In this document: one piece after another, positions 48,812 through 64,000 of the stretch
Layout: each line of letters begins with the position of its first letter
Numbering within the stretch: position 1 is the stretch's first letter
Assembly: GCA_029339195.1 (NCBI GenBank)
Contig: JAPTJF010000101.1
Location: forward strand, 62,001 to 126,000
Origin: Micractinium sp. NFX-FRZ
Taxonomy: Eukaryota; Chlorophyta; Trebouxiophyceae; Chlorellales; Chlorellaceae
Reading direction: 5' to 3'
DNA: 64,000 bases
Made by a program: the position numbers and the translations under genes
Notes under the pieces: generated by a model
Told to the model about the DNA's origin: nothing
The model's database searches: none
Seen by the model: only the letters and a program-made list of their open reading frames with translations

Positions 48812-50593
48812 ATGGCGCAGCCGGCCGGGGCGCAGGGCGTAGCAGGCGGCGGCGGCGGCGAGGCGGCGCCTCCGCTCAGGTGGCCGCCTCAGGAGCCTCC
48901 CAACCTCTCAGCGCTGATTGCCAGCTTGCCTGCCGGCAGAATTGTGCTGCAGCAGCGGTTCCCGAGCCTGCCCAACTGCACCCTCAAGTGCTGCACCGCG
49001 ATCCAGCTGCCGCCAGAAGTGGCCTCCATCACCCCCGCTGGGCACCCACCAGAGGGGCAGGAGGAGGAGTGGCTGGTGAGGCCGGGCAGGGGCTGCTGCC
49101 GGCTGACTTGCCGAGAGGGCAGTATACTTGCGTTTAGGCCAGCCTTGACCTGCACACATCTGTGTGCCTGTGTGGCCAGCCGGTGAGGGCCCAGCGGCAG
49201 TTCGGCCCGCAACTGGTGCTTACCACTGGCGGTCTCAAACGCTACCCGCCTGCCGTCGGCGCACACAGGACGAGCGGCGCAACAGCCGACTACCATGCAC
49301 ACCCCACGCTGCCTGGCCCCGCCCAGCCTTGCCCAATCCAGCGCCTCATTGCACTCACCTTTACCCACTTTTCCCCGCCCTCCCCTAACCATGGGCCCCG
49401 CTTGCTTCCTGGCCAACACACCGAGATCCTCTACCTCTCCTCCGTAGTTCACCAAAACCCAACACCACCCCAAACTCCAAATCCTCTCGCCATCTGCCCA
49501 CCCCAACCCTTCCTGCCTGCAGCGCGTGCGCCTGTACGACGAGCTGCGCGGGAAGCGGGACGTGGCCGCGGCAGAGGTGGGTGGGTGGGTGGGCACACAC
49601 ACCCGGCAGGGCGCAGAGGGGTGGGTGGTGTGATACGGCGGTCACGCCGCCAGGCGAGGAGGAGCATGATCATGGGGTGCCCATGCATGCGATGCTCATG
49701 CCGTCAGGTGAGTAGGCGCATGATCTTGTGGTGCCTCCGCTGTCGACCTGCATTATTTCGGCCGCCCTCCTCTTTGAGCTGGCAGCCTGCTTCCCCCACA
49801 TGCTTTCTTTCTTAGCCAGCCCCTCAATTGATCCTGGCAACCCTCCTCGCTTCGCTCGCCTCAGATCAAGTTGGCACACCTGCACACCCAGCTGGACGGC
49901 GACAGCATCGCCGCGCTGCGCGCGCTGCCCCGCCTGACGACCACAGCGTGGATGCGCCTACGTGGCAGCCCAACCGAGTCCCGCCTGCTGCGCATGATCG
50001 GCCCCGACGAGTGCGCACAGTGCGGCACGCTCGTGGGCTCCAACCCCACCCACGCCCCGCGCGCCTGTCCAGGCTGCCAAGCCGTGCGCTACTGCGGCGC
50101 CGCGTGCCAGGAGGCGGCTGCGGCAGCGCACGGAGGGGAGTGCGCGGCACAGCCACAGCGGCAGGGAGCTGAGGCGGAGGCTGCTGCTGTGGCTGCTGTG
50201 GCGGCTGCCACGGCGGCTGCGACGGCGGCTGCGCAGCCGGGCGAGGGGCAGGCTTTCGTGGCAGGCGCAGACTATGCTGCCGCTTTGGCACAAGTGGAGG
50301 CAGCCGAGGGTGCGGGGCGGCGCTACGCCACCCGCTCCCACCGCGTGGCCAAGGCCGGCGGCCTGTACCTCGTCTTCTTTGCAGCCGCCCAGCCTGCAAG
50401 CATCGTGCACAGCGCGAGCCCTAATGCCAAGCTGGTCTTGATTCCCGACCCCCAGCCGGGCGGCGCACTAGCCCTGGAGCTGCGTACTCTTTCATTGATC
50501 CCCCACTTGTCGGCGGTCACAATCGACCACCGGGACGCCTTTGTGGCATGCGCATGCGGCCGTTGCGGCCTCCCACTGCACCCCCAGGACTAA
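48812..50593 (+). CDS. MYND zinc-finger protein with degenerate SET-like C-terminus
   Basis: Four exons: 48812-49075, one starting about 49180, about 49520-49576, and about 49865-50593. The last exon encodes a MYND-type zinc finger, CAQCG…CPGCQAVRYCGAACQ… then H and C (about 50010-50145), which usually mediates protein-protein contact. An Ala-rich spacer and a segment resembling the back half of a SMYD SET domain follow: HSASPNAKLVL where active enzymes have NHSCxPN, LELRTLSLI, and a final ACACGRCG like the post-SET CxCxxC cluster. The canonical first cysteine of NHSC is serine or alanine here, and the GEE-x-TISY tyrosine region reads HLSAVTIDH, so methyltransferase activity is doubtful. The end of exon 2 is uncertain. 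About 370 residues. Confidence 0.7.
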
Positions 50594-51253
50594 TTGCTTG
50601 CTCAAGAGCCTGCCACGGCCGGCACCTGCCAGTCCCTGTGTGGTGCGCCTCCCCTCCCTCTGCTGGTGCCTGCTCTCCGCTCAGTCTTGGTGCCTCTTGT
50701 GCCAGCTGCCCGGGGATGCAGTGCCGGTACTGTAGCGCGTTGCATGCTATGCTGCACACATTTGCCTTCACCTCTCCAATGGGATAAACGTTTTCGCTAT
50801 GCATGCTGCACCGCCCCCTTCCCTCGTCGTCCCCGTCTCCTGCCTCCTCTGCACCTCAGCCAGTCATAGCCCCAGACATGATGGCACTTTTGTTCTAATG
50901 CACCTGTTTGCGCTGCGGCATGAGGCCGGGGAGCTGCTTTGCCCGAGTTGCTGACAGCGTCTGCCTGGTCGCCTCTCGTTCTTCCCGCCAGCCCACTGCG
51001 GGCTCTCTGTGGTGCCGCCTGCCTCGCATGAAATGTCACCAGGAAGCACAGCAGCTGGGCGGCCTGTAGCCGTCCCTGAAGGTCTGTACACCCACACACA
51101 CCACATGCCTGCGCTCCTTCCTGTTGCTTCCTGTCGCTTGCATCTGTCAAGTCGTGTCAAGTGCACATGTTGCAGCGCGTTGTGCTGGGCATGGCACCCA
51201 GACAGGTGAAAAACAAACCGCCTGTCTGCACGCCCTGAGGGAGTGCAGGCGGA
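50594..51253. other. Convergent intergenic region, 660 bp
   Basis: Between the MYND gene stop and the release-factor stop. Pyrimidine-rich, presumably 3' untranslated sequence of both. No gene supported. Confidence 0.5.
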
Positions 51254-54200
51254 TCATGCCGGGTCTGCCGCCATGGCCGCTGCTGCTGCGCCCGCAGCGC
51301 CGCCGCTGCCCGCCTGCTGCTGCCCCCGCCACTTGAGGTAGGATTGCATGAAGGGGTGCAAGCTGCCGTCCATCACGCCTCCCACATCCGACGTCTCCTG
51401 CACAAGGGGGCAGAGGAAGGAAGTTGGCAGGCAGCTGTGATTCTGCAGGCACAGCAGCGCCAGCGCACTTGGCCTGCCCAAGTGCCAGCGAGCCGATGGG
51501 CAAGCAGCAGTTGTGAGTCTGTACAAGCGTAGCGCAGCACAGCACGCACAGCAGGCTGGGCAGCGGGGAGGGCACCAGCACCAGACGGCACGGCACCTGC
51601 GCCTGCCTGCCCAGTGCACAGTCCAGGGGGCACGCCAGCCAGCCAGCACTCCTGCCTGCCTGCCTGCCCCACAAGCCCCACAGCGCAAACCACAGCGTGC
51701 CTGCAAGCCCACCCTGCAAGCCCCACAGCGTGCCTGCTTGCCCTGCCCGGTGCGCACATCCACTGGGCACCAGCCAGCCAGCGTGCCTGCCTGCCTGCCC
51801 CACAGGCCCCACAGCATGCCCCTCAGCATATACCACAGCATGGACCACAGCGTGCGTGCTTGCCTGCCCGGTGCGCACGTCCTTGACGAGCTTGTAGGGG
51901 TGGAACACATAGTTGCGGATCTGCTGGCCCCACTCTGTATGAACAAGGTGGAGAATTGGGGGGGAAGATGCGGACGGTGAATTGGGGCGCAGCCAAGGGA
52001 CATGATGTTGCAGGGGAAGAGAATGAGGATGGGGGGTATGATCTTGGGGGTGGGTGGAGAAGGGGGAAGCGGGCAAGAGGGGGGACAGAGGGTCAGAGGC
52101 TTGTGGGACTCTTGCAGATGTGCGGGCACTCAGCACATGAGCAGGGGAGACGGCTGCCACCAAGGGCACCTGCATATGCAACACAGAGCACCCTCCTTCC
52201 CTGCCCTGCTCCTGCACAGACAGGAATGCACCCATATATATGTGCCCACCTGCTTTCACCAGGTCCCCCCGTATCTCCGCAATCTCCTGCAGCTGCTGCT
52301 CCTGAGCCACCACCAGCAGCTTGGCCTTGAGCATCACCAGGGCACGCGACTTGTTCAGTGCCTGCAGGCATATCAGGTGGGCAAGCGCTGAGTGTTGATC
52401 ACAGGGCAGCCACCAGGGGCAGCCACCAACTTGCATGTAGGGCTTGTAGCTTACAGAGGCCCGCAGACACAGCATTACGTAGGCGTTCCCTGTGCCGAAC
52501 AGCAAGCAGGCACTGGCCTCAGTGCCTGACAGCTCTAATCCCGGGTTTGTATGTACTGGGGCCGCAACGTGTTCGGGTCAGTGCCGCGCCTGCATCGCCA
52601 CCCCATAGACCCCACCAACCCCTCCTCTACTCCAAACGCTTACCTGCGACCGCTCGATCTGGCAGCGCACCGCGATGCCCGTGGGAATGTGTCGCACCCT
52701 CACCGCCGTCTCCACCTTGTTCACGTTCTGCCCGCCCGCACCGCCAGACCGCATCGTCGTGATTTCGAGGTCCGCCTCGGGCAGCTCAATGTCGTCCACC
52801 AGGTCGCCTGCACACATGCAGGTTAATAGCAAACTTATATTGTAAAAACAATGGGTTGTTGTGCTTGGACACAGTGCCGTGAGTGTGACTTTCTGCACTG
52901 GCTAGTCCTGCACAGCGTCAGGCCGTCCACACGGTCGCGTGAACACACATACGCGCGCAGGCAACGATGCCCGGACAAGTGGTCCTGCGCAGCGACATGC
53001 CATCCACACGGTGGTCGCGTGCACACATATGCGCGCAGGCAACGCTGCCCGAACAGGTGGTCACTTCCATGCTTACCCAGCATGGGCATGACCTCCACCG
53101 CCGCAAAGCTGGTCTGGCACACCTCACCCCAGGCCCAACACTTCACCTCACCCAGCATGGGCATGACCTCCACCGCCGCAAAGCTGGTCTGGCGGGCCGC
53201 CTTGGAGTTGAAGGGCGACAGGCGCACCAGGCGGTGGGTGCCCTTCTCCCCAAAAAGGTAGCCATAGGCAAACCGCCCATCCACCTCAATCTCAACAGAC
53301 TTGATGCCCGCCTCCTCGCCTGCAGCAGCAGGTTGGGGTGGTGCAGGGGCCAGGCCGGCAGGTTGGGGTGGCGACACGACCAACACAGCAGGTTGGGGTG
53401 GCGACACGACCAACACAGCAGGGTGGGGTGGCGACACGACCAACACAGCAGGGTGGGGTGGCGACACGACNNNNNNNNNNNNNNNNNNNNNNNNNNNNNN
53501 NNNNNNNNNNNNNNNNNNNNNNNNNNNNNNNNNNNNNNNNNNNNNNNNNNNNNNNNNNNNNNNNNNNNNNAGGGTGGGGTGGCGACACGACCAACACAGC
53601 AGGGTGGGGTGGCGACACGACCAACACAGCAGGGTGGGGTGGCGACAGGGCCCAGGCCAGCTGGTTGGAGCGCAGCAGGGGCAGCAGGGTGAAACGCAGG
53701 GGTGCGGCAGCACGCAGCACAGCTGGCTGCGTCATTACCGCGGGTATGTCATCTGCCTTGTGTAGCTGTGCGATGCATCTCTCTGTCGCCCGTGCCTCTC
53801 TCTAGAACCCGCCCTGCCCTCGCCCTTCCCCTCCCTCACCCCAAACCCTCCCTCAGCCTGCCCCCCGCTCACCCTGCTGCCGGTCGATGACCCGCGTGCG
53901 GTGCCCCTGCTGCTCCGCCCAGCGCAGGTACATGCGCTCAAGCATCTCAGCCCAGTCCTGAGCATCCGTGCCGCCCGCCCCCGCCTGCACAGGAGCAGGA
54001 CATCAGTTTCAGTCCAAGTCCAATGGGATTACCCATTCCGTACGCCCCCTGCCGGCAGCATTGCTCCACATGCAGCGATGCCTCCCCTCCTACTTGCAGC
54101 ATGAGCACAGCACTCCCCTGTCCTTCGCCTCCCAGCCTGCTTGTCCCCCCACTTGCAGCATACGTGCTGTCCCTCCCCCCTCCCCACTCTAACCTGTATT

Positions 54201-55474
54201 GTGAGCACCGCCCCCCGGTCGTCATACGGCCCCCCCAGCAGGCGCCGCAGCTCCCACGCCTCGAGCGCGCTGTCCAGTGCGTCGCAGATGCCGCCCGCCT
54301 CCGCCGCCACCTCGACCGCCGCAGCCGCCTCCTCCTGCAGTGCGGCTCAAGCGTGGATCCATCACGCGCACTCGTGAAAGGCCACATGGAACACCACACC
54401 AGTAGCGTGCGCTGGCTGGGCAGGCTCCTGCGCCTAGAAAAGAGGCTTCGTCCCGTTTGATCACAAAAAAAGAAGAAAACGGGACAATAAAACTCACGAG
54501 CTAATTCGTAATGTAAACGTAAAATTTGGCTACCCCCCCACCGGCAGCTAGGCTGGCCAGCTGCCCCACCCCACCACGACCACCTGATGCATCAGAGAGG
54601 GCCCTCCCACCCCACCACCACATCAGCACAGCGCCTTCCAATGCCCCGCACCCACCTCCATCTCCATCAGCTCCACCGCCACCGCCAGGTCCTCCAGCTG
54701 CCCGCAGAAGCGCTCCAGCTGGGCCACCTCCTCGCGCAGGCCGGTCAGCGCCTGCGGGGGGCGGGAGCATGTTGTATTGAAACACACTGCCCCACCAGGA
54801 GTACACACATATATTTGGCCGGCCCAGCAGGCAGGCGGGCTGGGCCACCTCCTCGCGCAAAGGTGCTGGCGACTGCAGGGTGGGTGAATGAGCAGGAGCC
54901 GGGTGGAAAGTGTGGTGCCCCAGCTGGGCACAGCCTCACCTGCAGCACGGCGGTGGCCTTGCTGCGCTGCTCCCACAAGTCCTCGGCTGATGCCGCCTCC
55001 TCCAGCTCAATCAGCTGCGCCTTTAGCGCCGGCAGGTCGGCCACCTGGGCACGGGAGGAAGGCCAGGGCAGGGGAAGGCAGTGTGCGCAGGCGGGGAAGT
55101 GCCGGGAGGGAGCAGGCGGCGGCGGCGGCGGCGGCAGGCTCGCCATGCAGGGGTGGCGCATTGCACGTAATGCGACCCCACACCTTGACCGCGTCTTGTA
55201 TGCGGGACTGCAGCTCCTGCTCGCGCCGCTTGATAGAGTTCAGCGACAGCTCCTCGCCCTGCGTGGCCCCTGCCGCCCGGCAGCACCATTTTCCGTTGTG
55301 AAGCTGTCGAGTCGACCTGGTGATCATGCCGGCGGGTTGTGCGACAAGCTGGTCTAGTGGGACATGTCTGAAAGACCTTGCGTGTCTGCAAGCCTGGCTG
55401 CCAGGCGCTGTTAGAGCCCACATCATCGAGATCGGGCAGCGTGCCACCAATCCCGACAGCAGCTGGGGCCGCAT
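51254..55474 (-). CDS. PRFB1: Plastid peptide chain release factor 2 (PrfB)
   Basis: Class I release factor that recognises UGA/UAA in the organelle A site and triggers peptide release. The start at 55474 precedes an Arg/Ser-rich presequence of about 65 residues that runs straight into [20 protein letters not shown]. The coiled N-domain follows ([20 protein letters not shown] about 55040; [20 protein letters not shown] about 54720). Next is the RF2-type [20 protein letters not shown] (about 53960), the stop-codon recognition tripeptide SPF in [15 protein letters not shown] (about 53200), and the catalytic GGQ in [12 protein letters not shown] (about 52740). The last exons encode [14 protein letters not shown] and a tail ending [10 protein letters not shown] before the stop at 51254. 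About 450 residues. Plant PrfB (HCF109) also controls UGA-containing plastid mRNAs. No bacterial-style programmed frameshift is needed. One intron contains the assembly gap. Confidence 0.93.
51740..51890 (-). repeat. Repeated exon-edge and CTGC-rich units in PrfB intron
   Basis: The junction phrase TGCCCGGTGCGCAC, which ends the exon near 51873, recurs near 51746, surrounded by CCACAGCGTGCCTGC and GCCAGCCAGC units repeated between 51640 and 51860. Confidence 0.65.
52915..53060. repeat. Tandem duplication of about 82 bp in PrfB intron
   Basis: The block from CCACACGGTCGCGTG through GCGCGCAGGCAACGATGCCCG (about 52926-52975) recurs about 82 bp later (about 53008-53055) with few changes. Confidence 0.7.
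53076..53193 (-). repeat. 43-bp perfect copy of a PrfB exon end, both with donors
   Basis: 53076-53118 and 53151-53193 are identical over 43 bp, offset 75 bp. On the minus strand each reads the exon end [14 protein letters not shown] followed by a GT donor (GTGAGG for the real exon, GTAAGC for the copy). Confidence 0.9.
53323..53660. repeat. 30-bp minisatellite in PrfB intron
   Basis: Tandem units of 30 bp (beginning GCAGGGTGGGGTGGCGACAC) run on both sides of the N gap. At least three nearly identical copies lie on the left and two to three on the right. The gap almost certainly hides more copies. Confidence 0.9.
53471..53570. other. Assembly gap (100 N)
   Basis: Exactly 100 N inside the minisatellite. 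A round 100 suggests a placeholder of unknown true length. It lies in an intron, so the release-factor coding sequence is not directly affected. Confidence 0.98.
54718..54859 (-). repeat. Duplicated exon edge in PrfB
   Basis: GCTGGGCCACCTCCTCGCGC at 54718 recurs at 54839, offset 121 bp. The first copy is coding (EEVAQ on the minus strand); the second is in the intron upstream in gene order. Confidence 0.82.
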
Positions 55475-55675
55475 GGGCCGTGAGCTAGCGCTGCACCACC
55501 CGAAAGGAGCTTACAGAGGCCCGGGCGTCAATGCAGCGTGAACATATCGCAGATACAAGTTGGATACGGCGCTTGGTCGCGCGACCACGCAAAGAGCGAG
55601 TGTACAAGGAGTGGCGGCGGCGGCAGCGTGCAGAGCACCGCCAGCGGACAGGCTTTGTCTGTGCAAATGTGTAGT
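55475..55675. promoter_or_regulatory. 201-bp spacer between CPA stop and PrfB start
   Basis: Both flanking genes are on the minus strand. This very short interval must hold the CPA 3' end and the PrfB promoter and leader, unless the CPA transcript overlaps the PrfB promoter. Confidence 0.45.
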
Positions 55676-58600
55676 TCAGCACCGGGGGTTCCGGCTGCCA
55701 TCCAGCGTGGTAATGGCACCATACAGGTCGGGCCGCCGGTCCCGGAACATGCCCCACCTGCGGCAGGCAAATGACGCCCACACGTTTGAGTGCAGCGTGG
55801 CGGGAGTCGGTTGATACCGGCGGCTCCGCCCTCTCGTGCATTGGCTGCTGCGATGGGCTCGATCCACCGCTGGCTTGGCGCGTTGCCCGCCATCTGCTGT
55901 CCACTCGTCCACGCATGCACACGCAGGCACACGCATGCACCACAATCCATCCAACCCACAACCCTCAAGCATGTGCTTGAGGGGGCACTGAGAGGTCTGA
56001 GGCCGCCAGCAGGCCCCGCCCTTCCATGCACCCTTGGCACGTTGAAACATGTTTCATGTTTGGCCCCCCAGTTCACTCACCCCGCGCGGTTCATGCGGCA
56101 CTCATCCAGGTCGAAGGTTGCGGTGATGAAGCCCTCTTCCTGGGCAGGCTCCGGGTCAATTCCGCCGTTGGCCTGCGCCTCGCGCGCCCCCGCCTGTGGA
56201 TGGCATGGGGGTGGGGTGGGCCACACATACGTGAGCGGGGTGGGGCCACACATGTGCAGGGGGTGCGACCACACACCTGATGAGCGCAGCGCAGTTGGGT
56301 GGGGTGAGGAAGGGAGATATTCCACTGATGTGGTGCACACAAGCAGGCATGCAGGGCTGTGCCGTCAGGAGGTGCGAATAGGCGCAAGCCAGAAAGAGGA
56401 GGAAGAGCCCACCTGCGCCACAATCTCGCCGGCGGTCCCCGCGATGAAGCTGCCGCCGTAAAAGGTGATGTGGCTGTGCTCAAACGTCTCCGTGCCAATG
56501 CGGTTGCTGGCAATCACTGGGAGCTGCAGGCAGGCAGGCAGGCCAGGTTTGTCACACACTATTGTCATACACATGCGCCCCCAGAGAAGGCAAGAAGGGG
56601 CAGGCTGGCAGGCGCGCGCAGGGCAGCCAGCTGCAGCTAGCGCGATGGCATATGCCCTAGTGCCTGGAAACCCTTCCCCCACGCAGCCGGGACTCAACGA
56701 CCCACACACCCCTTCTTTGCCCCCTAACTCCCAACATCCCAAACCCCCAACAAGGACACACCCACCATGTTGGCACCCGCGTGCCCCTGCATGACCCGCG
56801 CCCAGTGGGGGTAGGAGGAGTAGGAGGGGTTGGGCGGCTCGCTGCCGATGGCGGTGGGGTAGAACAGCAGCTGCGGGGAGCGGGGGGAGGGAGGGGCAAG
56901 AAAGGGGTGCGGGGGTGGGGTGAACACTTGGCCAGAAGGGCAGCCGACACACAAGGCTTCTTGTGGGGCAGGCTGTGAGGATCATTGGCCTTTTTATGCA
57001 ATATGGTTGGCAGGCAGCCGGGCGGGTGGGCCAAGCGTGAGGGCGTCACAGCTCTGCAGCAGCAGCAGACAGCGCCCTAAAGGTGCCCACCCGCCCCGCA
57101 CCTCGGCACCCTTCAGCGCCGCGCAGCGCGCGCCCTCTGGGAACCACTGCAGGCAGCGGAAGGCAAGGGCGCAGGGGCAGGCCAGGACAATGTGCGAGGG
57201 GTCAGAGGCAGGCCAAGGGAGGGATGTTTTGCAGCAGGGCATGGCACTGACGTTGCCATAGCGGCGGCAGTGCATGCGTACCTTGAAAGGAGAACTTGTC
57301 CCAGCAGATGAGCACAACACGTGTTAGCGTAGCCCCTTCCTGTCCCGCATCCAACTCAAACGTCAACCGAACTGACAGAGCACCCCACCCCACCTGGTCC
57401 CAGCAGATGAGCACCCCAATGTCGGCGTAGCGCGTGCGGAACACCTGGAAGCCGGTGTCCCCGGGGCTAAAGTAAAACTTCTCCTGGTCTGTGGCGGCAC
57501 GGAAAGGGTGTGCAGGTGAGGGGTGAGCGGCGCACGGCTGGCTGCACTGCCTGTTGACCTGTTCACGCTGCCATGTACACGACCCCAAAGGCACAAGCGG
57601 CACCACCCAGCCCTACCGCAAGCTGAGGTCGCCCCCGCAGCCCTGCTGCACCACCAGGGCGGGCGGCGAGGCGGCACACACAGGCAACAAGGCACCTGCA
57701 TACTGTGCCCCACAACAAGCAGTGTCGCTCACATCCAGGGCTGTCTGGGACGTGCGACTTTGCCCCCAAAAAAGGGAACCACCAAAACAACACTGGCGAT
57801 CGACACAGCACACCCCCACCCCTGCAGAGCACGTTTATACAAGCAGCGGCGCTCACATCCGGGGCCGTCTGGGATGTGCGACTTGCGGTAGTGCCCCACC
57901 AGGGAGCCGTCTGCGTCTGCCACCACGATTGAGTTGAAGTGCGCGTTGCCGGCACGCTCGAAGAAGGAAACTGTGAGGGTACGGGGTGGAGCGGGGACTG
58001 GATGTGGACACCGCATCAGGCAGACGGGTTGGTGCGGTGTGCACAGTTGGGGGAGGGAGGGAAGGTGGGAGGAAGGGAGGGAGGGATGAGGGGGGGAGTC
58101 AGCACAGGGGGCGACATTGCCAGACGGCCGCAAAACGCGTGCAGGAGCGGCCTCCTGAGCTGCTGCGGACCTCGGCGCCTTTGCGAGCCACATGCTACTC
58201 AATGCTGGGACAAAGGCATGTGCCGAACCACATATAACTCGATGCAGGGTCAGAGGACTTGAGCACTGAAACAGGCACCCCTCTCAGCTGCCTGCCCAAC
58301 AGTGCCATCCCCACCCCATGCCCCGCCCCCTCTCTCCCATGCTCACTGGGCAGCACCACCTCCAGCTCAGCCGCCAGCTTGGCAAACCGCTGGATGAGGG
58401 GGTTGTCCTCCAGGGGCTGCGGGGGGCACAGGCAGTGCACAGGGTAGACAAGTTGAATAGAAGACAAGGCACCCCGGAGAGTTTCCCGCTTGCCACCCGC
58501 ACAGCACCCACTTGCAATCTCATCGGCCCCCAGCGCTTGTGTGGCACTCGCCCACCCCCCCCACCCTACCAGTTTAGCACCTCAAAAACTGCGCAGCACC

Positions 58601-59308
58601 CACCACCCATTGAGCACCCGCCCCCGCACACCTTGGCCAGTCGGTAGTAATCCTGCTTCTGCTCCTGGCAAAAGTAGGGAGCCTCAAACAGCTCCTGCAG
58701 GCGGAACCCGTACAAACATAGACAATACGTGACTGGCCAAGGCTACGGCACAACCGGCAGCAGCGGCGGAACTGGTTTGTCGGTTGCCAACAGCCGGCAC
58801 ACCACCGCGATGCATTGCTGCGCCTCTGCTGGATGCAGCCCCTCACCTGCAGCAGGATGATGTTGGCGCCCTTGGCTGCCGCCGCGCGCACCAGCCCCTC
58901 AGCCTTCTTCTGCGGGCGGCGAGGGGGGAGGGCAGCTGGGGGCGGTGAGGCAGCAGCAGGCAGCGGCGGCAGGCGGCGGCGGCGGCAGGCAGCAAATTTT
59001 GGTTTCCATCGCCGCTTCCGACACCTGAAACTAAGATCGTCCGTCCTCACCAGGTTGCTGTCGATGTCCCAGCTGCAGGCAAATTGCGTGGCCGCCACCG
59101 TGACCTTGCGCGGCTCGGCGGTGGCCTGCATGGCTGCCGAGGAGCTCTGATCAACTCGCAGGCTACAGCAAATATGTGTTTGCGGTCGCCGCCGCGGCGC
59201 CGAGGCGAGGGGCCGCGAAAGCGGGGAGCGGAGGAGGCGAGGGGCCAGACGAGGCTGCAGGGAGGTTTTGGGAACGACTGGGCCCAAATAGTGGGAGAGT
59301 GCAGCCAT
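55676..59308 (-). CDS. CPA: N-carbamoylputrescine amidase (CPA), nitrilase family
   Basis: Hydrolyses N-carbamoylputrescine to putrescine, CO2 and ammonia, the last step of the agmatine route. Ten or so exons. The catalytic Glu is in QELFEAPYFCQEQ (about 58690), the Lys in GHYRKSHIPDGPG (about 57880) and the nucleophile Cys in GVLICWDQ (about 57405). Downstream are WFPEGARCAALKGAE, FYPTAIGSEP, HWARVMQGHAGANM, IASNRIGTE and ITFYGGSFIAG, then the C-terminal FRDRRPDLYGAI before the stop at 55676. The family core begins at the internal ATG 59131 (MQATAEPRKVTVAATQF). An open in-frame extension of about 59 residues back to ATG 59308 is rich in Arg/Ser/Pro/Leu with one acidic residue and looks like a plastid or mitochondrial transit peptide, so I use 59308. 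About 380 residues in full. It lies head to head with agmatine deiminase. Confidence 0.93.
57298..57436 (-). repeat. Exon-end copy in CPA intron
   Basis: GTCCCAGCAGATGAGCAC at 57397 (the CPA active-site exon, encoding VLICWDQ) recurs at 57298, offset 99 bp, with further similarity to AGCGTAGC. The intronic copy thus repeats the codons around the catalytic cysteine. Confidence 0.82.
57726..57886 (-). repeat. Second exon-edge copy in CPA
   Basis: The segment starting CGCTCACATCC at 57850 (exon end encoding KSHIPDGPG) recurs at 57726 with about 31 of 36 bases alike, offset 124 bp. Confidence 0.8.
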
Positions 59309-63028
<3,720 letters not shown>

Positions 63029-63713
63029 TGTGGAGTCGAGCTGAGAGTTGAGTGCAGTTGGGGTTGCACTCGCAGTGGCAGCAACGTCCGGACATTGAAG
63101 GCGGGGCGCACAGCCATTGCCAGCCAAACGGTGCCGTGGGCGCCGGCAGCAGGCTCCAATCCCTCCGATGCTGATTGGCAGGATGGACATGCGTGCAGCT
63201 GTGCTTTCCATGCCTTCCATTGCTTGATCACACTTCTGGCTCATTTTGTAACTATGGTATGGAAGGCACACAGGCAGTAGGGCTCCTCTGCCCTGCACTG
63301 ATGGATGCCAATTACCCGCACCCGTGCCAGCAAGTGGGACCCGGTAGGAAGCCGCCCCCTGGGCGTGCGCCTCCTTCGGGTGAGCCATCGCTCACCTCAT
63401 CCTGGAGGGGTGCCCCATCATCCCTCGCAGCAAGCTTATATCTTTCCGCTCAGAGACGTTCGTGTCTCGAGCCTGCTCAACTTCCAAGCTGGCCGTCTGT
63501 GGGTGACCCTGAGCCCTGGCCTTGGACCCTTAAAACCGAAAGCCCTGCGGTGCTTAACCTCTGGCAGACCCGCTCTTAGTGCTGTGCGACGGACACAGCC
63601 CAAAACCCTTCTGCCCAGGGCCTGGCTGCCCGCCTGCACCCGCAGCCTGGCCGGCGCCGGCGCAAACCGCACCGCTAGCAGCTGACGTCGCCAGTTTGCT
63701 CCTGAGCAGCAGG
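63029..63713. other. Tandem intergenic region
   Basis: 685 bp between the agmatine deiminase stop and the next start on the same strand. No gene recognised. It should contain the deiminase 3' end and the promoter of the following gene. Confidence 0.45.
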
Positions 63714-64000
63714 ATGAGTGTTAACATGGCAGGCGCCCCGTTGGGGGACCTGCCGTGGGCGGAGGCCCGCCGCGGCGGCCACCGGGTGTGGGTGGACGGC
63801 GGCGCCACAGACCTCTCCCGCACCACCTCAGTGACACTGTCCGACAGAGAAGACGATTTTGAGGCGCTCAAGATGGCGGCGCTGCGGGGGGTGAAGCCCA
63901 AGCACCGAGCGCGCACAGCGGTGCTGCCAGGCGCAGAGGTGCGGGGCGGCGGCTGTTCAGCGGAATGGGGGGTGGGAACGGAGGGCAAGCGACTTGACGC
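63714..64000 (+). CDS. First exon of an unrecognised gene, cut by window end
   Basis: From ATG 63714 an open frame of about 75 codons reads MSVNMAGAPLGDLPWAEARR then GGHRVWVDGGATDLSRTTSV, TLSDREDDFEALKMAALRG and VKPKHRARTAVLPGAE. A GTGCGG donor follows at about 63940, after which the gene leaves the window. The mixed, charged composition and in-frame donor support coding, but I recognise no family. The N-terminus is not an obvious targeting peptide. Confidence 0.5.
   Translation, partial: MSVNMAGAPLGDLPWAEARRGGHRVWVDGGATDLSRTTSVTLSDREDDFEALKMAALRGVKPKHRARTAVLPGAEVRGGGCSAEWGVGTEGKRLD

Overview
The window is nuclear DNA of a green alga, most likely a Chlorella-like trebouxiophyte. The evidence is very GC-rich sequence, genes split by many short GT-AG introns that mostly end in TGCAG, alanine/glycine-rich low-complexity linkers, and a plant-type gene set. 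That set includes thylakoid-lumen CYP38, a RIQ/DUF1118 thylakoid protein, plastid release factor 2, a vacuolar-type NHX and the plant putrescine enzymes. No operons, rRNA genes, tRNA genes or complete mobile elements were recognised. All gene models were spliced by hand from reading frame, splice consensus and family similarity, so internal exon edges are approximate while outer limits were checked at the start and stop codons.

Layout: 169-9971 (+) ABCG half-transporter with a signal peptide and an EGF-like ectodomain. 10225-13241 (+) mitochondrial atypical SDR of the Coq11/At5g10730 type. 15368-21915 (-) large helical protein that I do not recognise. 23706-25398 (+) RIQ-like thylakoid protein. 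25884-30065 (-) NHX Na+(K+)/H+ exchanger. 31040-37441 (+) PiT/PHO4 phosphate transporter. 38763-43282 (-) CYP38. 43932-45380 (+) small membrane protein. 46289-47594 (-) B12D/NDUFA4-like protein. 48812-50593 (+) MYND zinc-finger protein with a degenerate SET-like tail. 51254-55474 (-) plastid peptide chain release factor 2. 55676-59308 (-) N-carbamoylputrescine amidase. 59558-63028 (+) agmatine deiminase. 63714 to the right edge (+) first exon of an unrecognised gene. Neighbouring genes mostly alternate strand, so gaps are either divergent (shared upstream DNA) or convergent.

Two observations stand out. First, agmatine deiminase and N-carbamoylputrescine amidase, which catalyse consecutive steps from agmatine to putrescine, lie head to head with about 250 bp between their start codons, a likely bidirectional promoter for a two-gene metabolic cluster. 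Second, introns of at least seven genes carry extra copies of the edge of an adjoining exon, often with the splice site still intact. In most cases the copy lies about 75-125 bp from the real junction. This looks like recurrent local tandem duplication across splice junctions and could lengthen introns, create decoy splice sites or seed new introns. Two introns also hold perfect 20-23 bp inverted repeats. One intronic minisatellite contains a 100-base assembly gap (53471-53570).
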